Shown piece after piece: positions 1 to 11,149 of a stretch of DNA of 64,000 nucleotides. The first letter of the stretch is position 1. Every line of letters begins with the position of its first letter. This stretch comes from Eonycteris spelaea (lineage: Eukaryota > Chordata > Mammalia > Chiroptera > Pteropodidae): NCBI GenBank assembly GCA_003508835.1, contig PUFA01000077.1, forward strand, positions 7,206,001-7,270,000, written 5' to 3'. The position numbers and the translations under genes were made by a program. The notes under the pieces are model-generated. The model searched no databases. It had not been told where the DNA came from and saw nothing but the letters and a program-made list of their open reading frames with translations.

Positions 1-235
1 ATAATAATAGGAGGCCTGGCTACCATTTTTCTGGTGCTTGCTCGGTGCCAGGCAATATTCTAACTTGTATTTCCTTAACTCAGGTCGAGTAACTTCTCTC
101 GTCTTGCCAGTTTAGCCTACAGATTTGTTCGTGGTCAATTTTTAAAAGCAGTGAGGTGAGAAGGAAGTGGTTGATCAGTATGTAACATTTTGTGGGATGT
201 ATGAAGAATGTTTCACTGGACTAGCAGAAAGAATA

Positions 236-430
236 CTGCAGTTGGACTCAGAAGATCTGGTCTCTGTGACATTGGGCCAGCGACTTGTCCCCTTAAAATC
301 TTCAGTTTCCTGATCTCTAAAAAGAGGATAGTACCAAATGGGACTGTTGCAAGGATTAAATGAGTTGATGTAAGTAAAGTACTTCATGCCTTCACAGGAA
401 GTGAGGCTTCACCATAGTAGGCATTGAGAA
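236..430 (-). repeat. MIR SINE, antisense
   Basis: Read on the + strand this follows the reverse complement of a MIR: a block like 'cagtttcctgatctctaaa', then 'aggattaaatgag' and the end block near 'catagtaggcattgag'. It is heavily diverged, as expected for an element of this age. The boundaries are approximate. Confidence 0.7.
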
Positions 431-621
431 AATATCAACTGCCTCCTTTAATCTCCATGCACAAGGTGGTTGTGAAATTAAATTGGAGAACAGAATATGA
501 AAGCTGGTTTACACATTTTTGAAATATCATTCCAGCGTAAGAGGGTATTTTTCACTGAGTGCTGCCTTCTTTCGCACTTTGGAGTAAAACGAATTGGGGA
601 ATCAAGAGAAATAGGTTATGG

Positions 622-850
622 CGAGAAGATCTGGATTTTACAAGATGGCCACCAAGCCGGGACGTGTAGGTGAATACACAGTGGGTGGCTTAGTGATACA
701 ATATTACAGTGCATTATGAAATAGTATCACCGGTGCTTTCAGACTTGGTGGCCACCTTGTAATTCTGTCACCTATTTGGTGTTTGGTTCAAGGAAGTTGT
801 TTAATCTCTCTGGGCAACGAGAATCAAATTATATAAATCATTCTAGAAAG
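622..850 (-). repeat. MIR SINE, antisense, split by the insertion at 641-759
   Basis: The left part ends near 'agatctggatttt'. The right part resumes at 'attctgtcacctatttggt' and continues through 'ttgtttaatctctctgggc'. Joined, these follow the antisense MIR order (question region, then 'cacttatttgctgtgtgac', then 'ttaacctctctg'). The interruption is what identifies 641-759 as an insertion. Confidence 0.55.
641..759. mobile_element. Short inverted-repeat (MITE-like) element with TA flanks
   Basis: The ends are a near-perfect inverted repeat: CAAGATGGCCACCAAG at 641-656 and CTTGGTGGCCACCTTG at 744-759, which pair at 15 of 16 positions. TA lies immediately outside both ends (639-640 and 760-761), the target-site duplication typical of Tc1/mariner-type transposons. 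The 119-bp length leaves no room for a transposase, so it would be non-autonomous. It interrupts an antisense MIR. I do not recognise the terminal repeat as one of the common human families (MADE1, MER2, Tigger1). A chance inverted repeat is the alternative. Confidence 0.55.
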
Positions 851-1387
851 CTCTCTATAAACTATGACGCCCCTGACCTGTTTTTGTTTTGTTTATTGTC
901 TTAATTTTCTTGTGGTACGGTGGTTTTTGATTGTTTTAGTGGTGGATAGAATTCATTTTCATTTAGTCAGGAACCCTTTTTCATAAGAAATGAATTAGAA
1001 GGCGAAAGGCGATTTGATAGCATTAGTCATGAAGAGTAATTTCAAATATGAGGAAGCCGTATTAATTATAGAGAAGGCAACATCAGAGAATTTGATAGGC
1101 TGCTAGACAGGAGTGAATGGAGCTGGCACAGGATAAGGGGCATTAAGAAACTGCCGGAGTATTAGTAATTCTGTGGTCCTATTGTGTTAACTAAGATGTG
1201 ATAACTGAGGGGAAGATCCAGCTTCATATCCTCAGGTTGCTTTACTCCGTGCTATAGACATGCGGTCTGTGATAAAGACCAGGGAGTTGACTTACTAACT
1301 ACCAGAATCCTTAGGGCACCTAAGAATGTTAGAAGTTAACTTATAAATTTAGAGAAAAATATAGTATACCCAGAGGAGATGGTTTTT

Positions 1388-1431
1388 TAAATTTATTATT
1401 TATTTATTCATACATTCATTTCATTCATTCA
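1388..1431. repeat. Imperfect ATTT/ATTC low-complexity tract
   Basis: A run of ttta/ttca-type tetranucleotides with no clean unit, followed by unique sequence. Confidence 0.7.
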
Positions 1432-1499
1432 GTTTTTGGAGTCATATTAAACTGGTTTTCTGGTGGATACTTAGCAAGAACAGAAGAAAACAATTAGCG

Positions 1500-1870
1500 T
1501 ATCCCTTTCTGTTCGGTTACAGCAGACATGGTGAATTTCTTCTTTTGGTTATTAGGATCCTCTGGTTCATGGAGAGTATGACTGGCCGTCCCAGGGGAGA
1601 CATGGAATGTGAGAAAGAAGCGCTTCCAGCCCTCACGGCAGCTACTGTGTGGTGTGGGGTGCTCCCTGGTGGCCCCAGATGCAGAAGGCGGGTCTTTCTG
1701 GTCCAGAGTGCTCCAAGAGAAAGGGCTTCCATGAGACTTTGGCACCCCGTCTCCTCTCAGGTCTTTTACTTTCTTCAGAATGGTCTGGACCAGGCGTGTA
1801 TGTTCCCCTTCCCCACACTCACACAAAGACTGGAGCCAGAAATAGTTCTCTCACTGTTTAGATTCTAAAG
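1500..1870. other. GC-richer unique segment, no gene recognised
   Basis: Both strands are open over about 110 codons here (+ strand 1545-1868, - strand 1494-1826). Neither product resembles a known protein, and the open frames simply reflect a scarcity of TA-containing codons. The segment contains a candidate CTCF site at about 1658-1676. Confidence 0.4.
1658..1676 (-). promoter_or_regulatory. Candidate CTCF binding site
   Basis: The + strand reads GTGCTCCCTGGTGGCCC. Its complement, GGGCCACCAGGGAGCAC, matches the core CTCF pattern CCACCAGGGGGCGC except at a few tolerated positions. No score was computed. Confidence 0.45.
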
Positions 1871-2884
1871 CAGGATGCCGCCTTACCACCAAATAAGCTT
1901 TACTGTCACCAACCACTGCCGAGTTGTGTGGAAAAGAGAAGTTTATCCAAATGAGTATAAGAAAATCGAGATCCCCATTCGTTAGGACTTTTCTAGGAAC
2001 CTTGACTTCGATGGATGTAACAGAATAAGCAGGTGGGGAAGGGACTGTCATATATAGGCTTCGTGTATTGAGAGTTGGATTTCATAGGCAAAAAAGCCTA
2101 TGAAAGAAATTACGCTAGGATGGAAATAGTTTAGGTTAGATGTGAAAAAAAAATCAGTGGAATTCTTTTATATAAAACACGTTTGCACATTACAGAAACA
2201 AGCATCGGACGGTTTTCCATGCTTTTGAGGAGGCGAAAGCAGGAAAGGGTGGGACCTTTTTTAATCCTTCATAGGAAAGTATCTGCCATGGGGACACTTC
2301 TTTGTGACTGTCATTGTGCCACTGTCGAAACTAACCTGAGAGTCAGTTTGGTTGTTCAAAGGTCTCCTTAATCATGTACTCGTAATATTTCATTTGATAA
2401 AACATTACCTGGCTTATCATTTCAAAACTGTTGGAAGAAATTTTGAAATCATTGATCAATAGATTAATTTCTACAGAACATTTATTTTGTTTGTGGGCTG
2501 CTCATGAGTTTCAGGTGCCCTTCTTAAAAGTGTAACATCTGTATCACAAACTCATGATGATTACTACAGATGTCTGTACAGAATTCTTTGCGTAAATACC
2601 AAGGTGTGCTTCACAGGTCCCTTTGACAGGCTCCTGGGACTCTCTGAATTACAAACTGCATTTAGAGGGGAGAAAGGAGACATTGGGAAAGAGGCGGAAG
2701 AAAAGGAAAAAGGTTATCGTTCTTTTCTCCCAGTTCTCTTTTCCAAAACTCCACTGCCATGGATTCCATGTAGCTTCCTGCTCTCAGCCCCAGTTCTCGT
2801 TACCTGGACCTGCCTGTCTGACATGCATGGAACACGTGGTAATAAAAGCAGAGTATTTTTTGTGTCTAGTGTGTCTAACACATA

Positions 2885-3015
2885 GTAGGTCCTTTATCCT
2901 ATCACCACATGTCCTCACAACAACGGGGTGCAGTAGCTAATGTAACATTCCTGCATAGATGAGGAAGCTAAGGTGCAGTGATGGGAATTGCCCAAGGTTA
3001 CACACCTGGTGAAAA
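2885..3015 (+). repeat. MIR SINE, sense
   Basis: Follows the MIR sense order: 'cctcacaacaac', then 'tagatgaggaagctaaggt', then 'attgcccaaggttacacacc'. Only the central and 3' parts are recognisable. Confidence 0.75.
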
Positions 3016-3439
3016 AAACATAAATGTTCAGTCGTTCTCTTTCCTGTCTTCGCTGCTGTTAATAACTTCCTCCTTTCTGAATTGTTATGTTCCCTTGACT
3101 TTGACTTTCATAACAACACGTCTGTTTTTTCTCCTAGCTTCTGGCCACTTCTCTGTAGTTTCCTTGGTGAACCCTGCTTTACCTTTTCACGCTGTTCTTT
3201 GATTCTTTTCTCACACTGCATTCTCCTCCTGAGAGATAGCATCTATGCTTATAACTTGAATTATTCTTTATGTTGCCGAGTCCCACCCAGATCCTTCGTT
3301 CCAGATCACTTGTCTGAGAATGACACACATGAATTCGGGCACCTATTTGACATTTCTACTTAAGTGTGCTCTTTGGATTCAACTGTTCCCAGAGAGAGGT
3401 TTCCCCCTTGATTTTTTTTTTTCTGGAACCCTCTAACTT

Positions 3440-4030
3440 AGTAAGTAGCAATATCATCCATCCAGTTTCCCACATCGGAAATTCAGTAATCATCCTGACT
3501 CCTCCTAGCTCCTCATCTCCCTCATTCCATCACTTGAATTAGTTTGCCTACCTCATTTTCACAGTCTGAAGTCTCCTATGTCAAGTTTGCTATGTGAAGT
3601 GTTGTTTTTTTCTAATGTTTTCTAGTTCCCAAGAGATATTTCTAGATCGAAATTTGATTGTTTTGCCTGTCTTTTTCACAGTTTTATCATCTTTGAATAT
3701 TCTTTTTACTCTTGGGATTAAATTCAGACATCTTCACCTGGCATATAACTCTGTTTAACTCATTTTGTACAATTCTTCTATGCTAGTTCTTGGGATGTTC
3801 TCTTGTTCTGGCCTTAGCACACATTATTTTTTCTACGGGAGTACCCTTCTTTCACTGTCCAACGGTTAACCCTTTCTTACCCTTCACAAACTTAGTGTAG
3901 CCTCTTTTTTTTTAATAGCATCCCACACCTCCTTCCGCCAAGTATATTACTCCGTGTGCTCTTGTAATACGGTGTACTTAGTCATATTTCATAGCATTTG
4001 TAGCTATAACATGTCTTCTCTCCAAATCTC
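3440..4030 (+). repeat. L2 LINE fragment, sense
   Basis: Pyrimidine-rich L2 3' region with typical phrases such as 'catcctgactcctcc' near 3492, the 'ggattaaattcagacatc' block near 3716 and a 'catagcatttgtagc' block near 3990. Diverged and interrupted by T-runs. Confidence 0.6.
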
Positions 4031-4129
4031 AAAAATACAACTGCCTTCATTTCCATTCATTTCATTCCCATAGGCATTTCACATTTAACTTTTCAAAACT
4101 AAACTCTTGGTTTTCTTTTCCTCCAAAAC

Positions 4130-4875
4130 CAGCCGTTCCTCCAGACTTCCCTGCCTCAGAACATGGCGTCTGCACTAATTCTCTGAGTCAGGCCGGACCA
4201 GTTGTCCTGCCTTGTCCGGTTGTTGCTCGCTTCACAGCCCACATCCAGCCCTTCGATAAACCCTACCGTCTCTGCCTTGAAAACCTGACCACCTCTTGCT
4301 GCTTCTGCTGTCACCTGAATTCGTGCCATGCTCACCTTTTTGCCTAGATGACAGCAGTAGCCTGTCAACTGGTTTCCTGCTTCGAAGTGGTCTCCGTCCT
4401 CCCGAGATCTATTCTTGGTCGTGACAGCCAGAGCGATCCTTCAAAAGAAAAGAGCAGATCTTTTCACTCCTCTGCCCCAAACCTTCCCATCTCTCTTAGA
4501 GGCCAAAGGCCACACATTGGCCTCCATGGTCTGTCCCACCCTCACTCCCTCTTCACTTCTGACCCCATCTCTTCGTTCCCCAGCCCTTTTGAATCTTCAG
4601 GTCTTTTTTTCAAATGTCATCTTTTCAGTGAAGCCTTCCCTGGCCATCCATCACAGAAGAACTCATCTCCCCCTGCCTTGTTTCATTATTATCTACAGCA
4701 CTTACTATCATCTGGCTAATTATACGTTTTCTTATTTTTCTTCTCAACTAGAATGTAAGTTCTGTGAGGGCAGAGGTCTCCTTTGTCTACCGCTGTGTTC
4801 CCAGCATCGGGAGCAGTGCACGGCCTCTCGCGGGGACTCGGTACAGACTTGGTGATGTCGGGGTAGTTTACCAGG
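4130..4875 (+). repeat. L2 LINE 3' region, sense, well preserved
   Basis: The L2 3' blocks are in order: 'ttgctgcttctgctgtcacc', the bladed 'agagcgatccttcaaaa' block, 'cagtgaagccttccctggcc' near 4627, then 'tagaatgtaagttctgtgag' near 4749 and 'tgttcccagcatcgg'. The overlapping open frames here (about 146 codons on +) are by-products of the repeat and not a gene. A second L2 segment lies just upstream at 3440-4030. Confidence 0.8.
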
Positions 4876-5329
4876 CCTGCCAGTGCGTGTCCCAGCTCCA
4901 GCACTGAGCAGCATTCGGCCGCTTGCAGTTAGGCCACTCCCAAGCTTCGATTTTTTAATCTGTGAAATAGGAATGTATTAGTTCTTAGGTTGATCGTTTG
5001 CGAACGATTAAAGAAAATAATCCACTCGAAGTGCTTAGTTGAGGAATTGCCCACAATAAACTCGACGTTGAGCGTAGCTGTTGCTTTGGATGCTGCTGCT
5101 AACTTTTATCAGACTCCATATAATTGCTTTTTGCTTGTCCATCTCCTCCACCAGATTTTAAAATTCAGCTATGTTTTAAACTTGCTATTATAATAATAAT
5201 GATGATAATGTGTTTGCCAGAGGGGAGGGCAAGGAATTGGGTGAAGGTAGTCAAAGGCACAAACTTCTAGATAAAAGACAAATGAGTTCCAACAGAATGT
5301 AAAACAATAACAATGATAACAATTTAGTA

Positions 5330-5740
5330 ATAATAATAGTAGCAATTACCATCCAAGTGCCCACTGAGGGCCGGGAAGTAGTCAGCACTATGCAGCAGAG
5401 CTTTGTCTTATATCTGCACTTTTGAGAGGTAGCCACTGGCTGTGTGTGGCTGTTGAGCACTTGAAATGTGACAGTATTACTGAGGAACGAAAATTTTAAT
5501 TTTATTTCGTTTTAATTAATTTAGATAATCACATGTTTAGTTAATTTAAATAACCACATGTGGCTAGTGGTTGCTGCATTTGAATTTCAAAGCTCTAAAT
5601 TCTTTACAGATATTAATTCCGTTAATATTAACGACAACCCTGTGATGTGGGTGGAGTTATAGATGAGGAAATCAAGTTTCTGAGAGGTTAAGTAACTTGC
5701 CCAAGACTGCACCGCTGGTATAAAGTAGAATTGGGGTTTA
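5330..5740 (+). repeat. MIR SINE, sense, split by a DNA transposon
   Basis: The 5' part (to about 5382) resembles the 'gtgcccactgagggccgggaa' version of the MIR 'tgctatgtgccaggc' block in content. The rest resumes at about 5592 with 'ttctttacagatattaattc', 'acgacaaccctgtgatg', 'gatgaggaaatcaag' and 'ttaagtaacttgcccaag'. The hAT-like element at 5383-5592 explains the break. Confidence 0.7.
5383..5592 (+). mobile_element. hAT-Charlie-type DNA transposon relic
   Basis: Contains 'ttgagcacttgaaatgtg' near 5451 and the outer arm 'ccacatgtggctagtgg' near 5552, both hallmarks of a common mammalian non-autonomous hAT element whose ends contain 'gtagccactagccacatg'. Both arms are partly palindromic. 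I do not assign the exact MER name. It lies inside a MIR and so postdates it. Confidence 0.6.
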
Positions 5741-6219
5741 AAGGTTAAATCTCTTGGTAACGTGGTTCCAGAGGCTCTACTGGCACCTTCTGTACTGCAG
5801 TCCCACAAACCCTGTGGCAAAGGGCCAAGGCGACATGTCTATATTCTTGCTGCAAGGGAGACTGAGAAGTAGATTTCTGGTTCCTGTCCCAAGGAGGCGC
5901 CACTCACCAGGTGGGAAATTCCCCCTGCATCGGAAGGTGTTCAGAAGATTCTCGACCACCGAATGTGGCTGCTAACCCTTTGTAGTATACACTTTTCTTC
6001 CAGACTTCAGTCTGTAAACAGTGGCAACAACAAAATGCTTACTACTGACGTTGCAAGCTCTCTCTCCCGTAAAAGCGAAAACATGCTTTCTCTTTCCCTC
6101 AAGGGGGAAGGATATAGCATCTTATCAGTTATTGCTTCCAAGCCTTGGGTGTTTGGGCTGAGCTTATTACTTCTTTTACTGTTCCATATGGCTCTCTGTA
6201 ATTGAAGAGCCACCACCTC

Positions 6220-7365
6220 ACTTTTTATAACATATTAGGCAAAAGGGAGAAATTAGTTAAAAACATAAATACGTACGGGTCAGACCAAGGCAGAAATACG
6301 ATGTATCAGCCTTAGCTTTTGCTGTTGGTCCTGAGCACAGAGTTGGTATTTTTAACTCCCTTTCTGCACTAGCCATTTCCTGTTCTCTTTGCTGTCAGCC
6401 AGTTCTGAGCTGATGTAGGTTTTGTTTAGCTGTAACACCTAGTCTTTCAGTCGTGCAGTATCTGTGCTCTTGATGGTCCTGTCTGTGTGGACCGGTTCCC
6501 TATCTCCGTTCCCATTCAGCAGTAGAAATGGCAAAACCAGGAGGCATTCCTGGTTCAGGCACACACGCCCCTTCCTTCACTGTGTAGCTGCGCTCCCATG
6601 TACCCTGCCTAGTCAAGATTCACTGTCCTGATTGAAACTGTAACCTCACTTTTTGTCTGTTCAGTGTCATGAGGAGCTCAAAATTGCTAGGTTGCAGTTT
6701 AAGCTTTCAAATCCATGGAGACATTGTTGAGTCCCTTAGTGAAATCATTCTCCTCTTGGGCACAGAGACTGTTAAACCAGCAGAACAAGAGTTGCAGCCA
6801 TGGGGAAAAATGCAGGTTGGTCATTAGGGAGGGGAAGATGTGTGGCTAATGCTCCTTTTGTCCCTTGGTTTCTAGGCCATGTGTTCTGGCTGTTGGAAAA
6901 AAACAATGTCACGTTTATTCATTGGTTACCAGCATCCCATGGGACATCACTCTAACCTCATGAGGTGGTGTCTCCCAGGTAGCACTGGAGCTGAATCTTC
7001 TTCAGAAGATGATTTAGCATTCTGAAAGATCATCTTTCTGGGTAGTGGGAGACTCGGTAAGACCAGTAAATCCCTCCAGCATCAACCCATTGCTGGACTT
7101 TTCCACCACAAAATCTTGAGTGAGACACCGTAATGATGAATAAAACATTTAGTAATTCTGTGGACAGAGGCATGGTGGAAGGGAAAGGCAATTTCAAATT
7201 CAGAATAAGTGTCTTTTCACCTCAGAACTAACAAATGACCTTAAGGTTGAGGACAGATGCCTGAAAAAATGTGTGCTTTTATTAAATTCAGATGGGGTAT
7301 AAAGGTTCATTCTGGGTTGTTATTCAGAGGCATATGCAGAGCAAAATGAAGTTGAAAGGGAGTTT
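6220..7365. other. Intronic DNA, no feature recognised
   Basis: Mixed-composition unique sequence. No repeat, reading frame or RNA gene could be assigned on either strand. Confidence 0.5.
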
Positions 7366-7369
7366 GAAT

Positions 7370-7550
7370 GAGTTGAAACCATCTGTCACTGACTCAGTAT
7401 GACCTTGGGCAAGACGCTTAACTCCTGTGAGCTGCCCATTCCTTACATCTGTAAAATGGGGATAATGATTTTTGTGTACGTAAGGCTTTGAACCGCTTAG
7501 ATGAAAGGCGCTGTACAAGTGCGAAGTGCTAATAACAACAGTAATAAGCC
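7370..7550 (-). repeat. MIR SINE, antisense
   Basis: A clear antisense MIR series: 'tgaccttgggcaagacgctt', 'catctgtaaaatggggataa' near 7447, 'cgctgtacaagtgcgaagtg' near 7509 and a terminal 'aataacaacagtaataa'. Confidence 0.85.
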
Positions 7551-7729
7551 TGACCTCATCCTCCCCTCAGTCTGACCCTAGTTTTTAGATTGAAAGGATT
7601 GCCTGGGAAATGATGTGCTCAATGTCTATGTTGTGACATGCTCTCCTAGCGTCCGATATGTTTCCTTCCCAGCACTTACCGCGTTGGTGGTAGTATATTT
7701 GTTTGACTATTTGAGTAACACCAGATCCC

Positions 7730-7850
7730 AAACCCCACGAGAACAGAGGCCAAGACAGTCTGTTTACGATTGCAGCTCTAATGCCTAGCACAGTGCCCGT
7801 GTGTGGTAGGCATTCAGTAAATATTTATTAAATGGATGACTAAATAAGTA
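7730..7850 (+). repeat. L2 LINE 3' end, sense
   Basis: The L2 terminus is clear: 'atgcctagcacagtgcccg' near 7780, then 'ggcattcagtaaatatttat' and 'aaatggatgac'. Confidence 0.85.
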
Positions 7851-7872
7851 ATGCACATGTCTGTGAATTCCG

Positions 7873-7910
7873 CCCCCCCCCCCAAAAAAAAGAAAAAAGA
7901 AAAAAAAAAA
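7873..7910. repeat. Homopolymer block: C11 followed by an A-rich run
   Basis: Eleven C at 7873-7883 pass directly into an A-rich run with scattered G to 7910. Length here is prone to both mutation and sequencing error. Confidence 0.9.
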
Positions 7911-7919
7911 CCCAGAGAG

Positions 7920-8740
7920 GCTGTGTAGGCGCTTTGTTCCTCACCCACCCTAACACCCCCAGGGGAACCCTAAAGCTGCATTCTTTGTAAATAAGTGATT
8001 CCTGTTTGTCACAATCTTACAGTGGGAGTGGTGCCATGAGAAACTTATTGGGATAATTTTCAATAGCGTAAATGTTTAGTAACAGAAGCACATCGATGGC
8101 AGATTGCCTCATTTAACTGCCATCTGTTAGACAACTGCCTATTCTAACAGGACTGGGCCATTAGAACGAGACCAATAACACTCTCACACATGTTTAAGTC
8201 TATTCATTTTCGACATCTTTCCGAAAGCCTTGAAGAAGGAAAGGTGTTTTCGTGTCTGGTTGGCCGCTGCTCAGTCATGGCGTATCACAGCACCTTGGCA
8301 AACTACAAAGGCCAGTTGATGTGTAATAATGTTTAACAAGGAAGTATTCTCTCAAGTGTTTTGTCAGAAGTCAAACTAAATAATGGCACTAGGAAACTCA
8401 CTTAGCTACAAATAATTAGGTCCCACAGAGTTCAGTGAGATTGTATAATGGACAACAGAAACGGGCGTGAGATGAAGGGCATAGTCCATGTTGGTCATCA
8501 TTAGTGTGTGTGATGTTTTTTTGAAGAGGGCAAAGGCTCTACAGTAAACTCTGTAGAAGGTGCACTGTGTCTCCATACTCACATGCAGTTAGGTTGTAGC
8601 CAGTGAAAGCATGATTCTCAGCCTGGGCATGCCTTTCCATAAAACTTTACCAAGCTTTTTAGCTCTATAAAGGTGGAGACAGTTTTGGCCTACGTAAATT
8701 TATCTTGCATGTGACCAGTTGGGTCGGTGGTGTGTCATAA
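7920..8740. other. Intronic DNA, no feature recognised
   Basis: I see no repeat consensus or reading frame. The composition is ordinary intron. Confidence 0.5.
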
Positions 8741-8744
8741 GTCT

Positions 8745-8830
8745 GAGCCAGCTCCCATAGATGTCTGGGTGCTTAGCATAATGCCTGGTACCCAGTTGAG
8801 CCTCAGTAAATATTTGTTGAGTGAATGTTC
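8745..8830 (+). repeat. L2 LINE 3' end, sense
   Basis: Short terminal fragment: 'tagcataatgcctggtaccc' then 'cagtaaatatttgttgagtg'. Confidence 0.8.
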
Positions 8831-9371
8831 TAGGACCAACTGAGGCAATGCCTTCTGGATTCACAGAATGAAAGCAGGTCCCGTAGCCTTAGATCATGCT
8901 GACTGTGACTTAGAACTTGGCATACTTAATGTACTGAGCAGAACACAAAGCAGATTAGTTATTACTGTTACGTACTTGTTATAAACTTCTAAAGGCTGTG
9001 TGATTTCCAAAATGTAAATCATTAGGTGTATGTTATTTTGGTAGCCAGACATCTAACAGTGGCTGTTTTAGAGAGAGTAAATCCATCCGAGTCTTGGTTC
9101 AGTTACAAGAATGACTAATTTTATACTAGATTCTCACATGATTCAAAAGTGTGTGAATGACTCAGCCCATTAATACCCTCCACTCCTGTGATCTCCTCTC
9201 CCAGCGAGATGGTGGCTATAAGGCAATAATGATAATTGGAGGAGGAGACCTTGACTTTGCCCTATGGCAGTAAAATGACACACTTTGAGTAATCGCGTGT
9301 GTGTACAATCTTGTTTGAAAGAAATAAGATGTATTATCATCATATGAATATTTAAAATTTTAAGTTAAAGC

Positions 9372-9450
9372 ATGTTGAAGATAATATATAGTTTTACTAT
9401 GTTGAAAATAATATATAGTTTCACTATGTTGGAAGTAATATAGTTTCACT
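9372..9450. repeat. 27-bp minisatellite, three copies
   Basis: Units at 9372-9398, 9399-9425 and 9426-9450, each beginning ATGTTG and ending CACT or TACT. Units 1 and 2 differ at two positions. Unit 3 has lost two bases of the TATATA run and has a few substitutions. The minus strand keeps one frame open through all three. Confidence 0.9.
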
Positions 9451-9789
9451 ATGGGTAAGGGCCAACTTCTACCTTTTGTTTCTGCCATTATCTTTCTGCC
9501 TGAAACAAGCAGGCTCTGTTCATAGGGACAGAGCCGCCAAAGGCCTGACCTGGTTGTCGCAGTCAGCTCACTGATGACGTTCCCCTGCTGACATGAGAGA
9601 AATATTGCGGTCACTGGAGTAGTGAGTTCCAATTAAATGTAGCTAAACACTGACAAGTGATTTTGAGCTGAAACTGAGCAGTTGGAGAATCAATGGAACT
9701 TTGGGAGATTTATGTGTTTCTTTCAATCACTGTTCCCTCTTCTTGAAACAATTCATTAACAAAGATCTGAGTATTTTGGAGTCAGCGCT

Positions 9790-9960
9790 TTGTGCATATC
9801 TCTGCTCCTGCTAAAGTCCACAGTGACCCAGTCACCAAGTCCAGTGGACACTTCTCAATCCTTATTTAGCTTGACTTCTCCACCACTTTTGACAGGCCTT
9901 GAAATTTCTTCCAAGACTTTTGGAACACTTTCTTTGGGCTGACTTATTCGGTCTCGTACT
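9790..9960 (+). repeat. L2 LINE internal fragment, sense
   Basis: 'cagtcaccaagtccagtgga', 'cacttctcaatcctta', 'cttgacttctccaccacttt' and 'cttggaacactttctttgg'-type text follow the L2 ORF region that reads 'accaatgacctcc...ggtcctcatc...gacctctctgcagcc'. Diverged. Confidence 0.6.
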
Positions 9961-9969
9961 CTTTTCTTT

Positions 9970-10100
9970 TTAGAAAAAGTGAGGAAATTAAGGTTATATA
10001 CATGTAGTAACTTTTCTAAGGTCATTCGATTAGGGGCAGAACCTTATTTTTAATCTTAATCTTAAGTCTGGAGCCCAAGTCTTTAATCATAAATACTGTG
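9970..10100 (+). repeat. MIR SINE, sense, diverged
   Basis: 'aagtgaggaaattaaggt', 'taacttttctaaggtca', 'ggggcagaacc' and 'ctggagcccaagtctttaat' follow the MIR 3' half. Confidence 0.6.
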
Positions 10101-10799
10101 GATTAGCGTGTCAAAATGGGATCCCTGACCCTCCCCACTCTCCCCCACACTCGTCTTTTTCCATTATTCTGTCTTGCTTGAAAAGACCACATTTCATCCC
10201 TAAAGTAGAAGTCTGGGAATTGTACAAAACCACCCATATACCGTGGATCCCAAAAGCACTTTTAGTTTTATGTCCAAAATATGTTGTTTGCATTAAACAG
10301 GTTTCAAATGCATGGTATTTCGGCTAAGGTATTGTTTGGACTATACATTGTCTTAAAAAACACAAAAACCTAGATTTCTAATTTTTTTTAAAAACGTGAC
10401 TTGCTCCCCCACGAGGCAGCATTCATCTGGAGCTGTGCAGCTGCTTCCTCTCACCTGGGGCCTGTACCGTGTGCTCAGCGCAGCCCTCACCACTTCCTGT
10501 TGTCCTGCACTTTGGGGTGTTTCTCAGATCCTCGCTCGCCCAGCCCTGTAGGCACGCATGACACCTGCTAAAGACTCGTGTGCTTCCCCAGCTGGTCGTT
10601 TTCTTTCTTCTCTCGTCTTGCCCAGGTACTTGAATGATTTTCTCAAATGAAATCTGGTACTGGTTTTCTCTTAGTGTTCTTGATTTACGTTTCCCCATTG
10701 GCTCCTTCTCAGTCCACAGACATGTTAAAGGCTCTGTGCTAAAGTTGGAAGGAGAAGAATAAAGATTTTTCCACATCAGTGCTATGCCAGAGGTAAACA

Positions 10800-10960
10800 C
10801 ACATGCGTGATTTCATTGAGTCTTCGCAGCATCGAAGTAGGTATTCCTGCATCCTGTTTAAGAGGTGAGAGAAAGCCGAGGCCTGGAAGGACTGTCTTAA
10901 GAACCACGCAGTGGGTGGATCGAGATCTGTCTGATCCTGAGATCCACGTTCTTTCTCCTG
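10800..10960 (+). repeat. MIR SINE, sense
   Basis: 'atttcattgagtcttcgcag', 'cgaagtaggtattcctgcat', 'ttaagaggtgagagaaagcc' and a terminal 'gatccacgttctttctcc' follow MIR through its tail. Several CpG sites are present. Confidence 0.7.
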
Positions 10961-11149
10961 CATCATCAGCTTCATTTCAGGCAACGTTACCCTCCATGCA
11001 AATAAACAACCTCTTTGCCATGATCGCCTTCCCATCTCTCTCTCCTTCCTTTCCTTCCTTTGGCGCCAGGCTGTGTTCACTTGTTCACGCGGAACTCCCT
11101 TAATCTTTTTTTCTCATCTCGGTGCAGCATAATTTGGCCCCACTGTAAC

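Noticed and set aside
1494..1868. Overlapping open frames of 107 and 110 codons on both strands
   Set aside because: No family resemblance and no splice or promoter context. The frames shadow each other in a TA-poor segment.
4348..4855. Open frames of 123 and 146 codons on +
   Set aside because: They lie entirely within an L2 3' region; pyrimidine-rich L2 DNA often stays open by chance.
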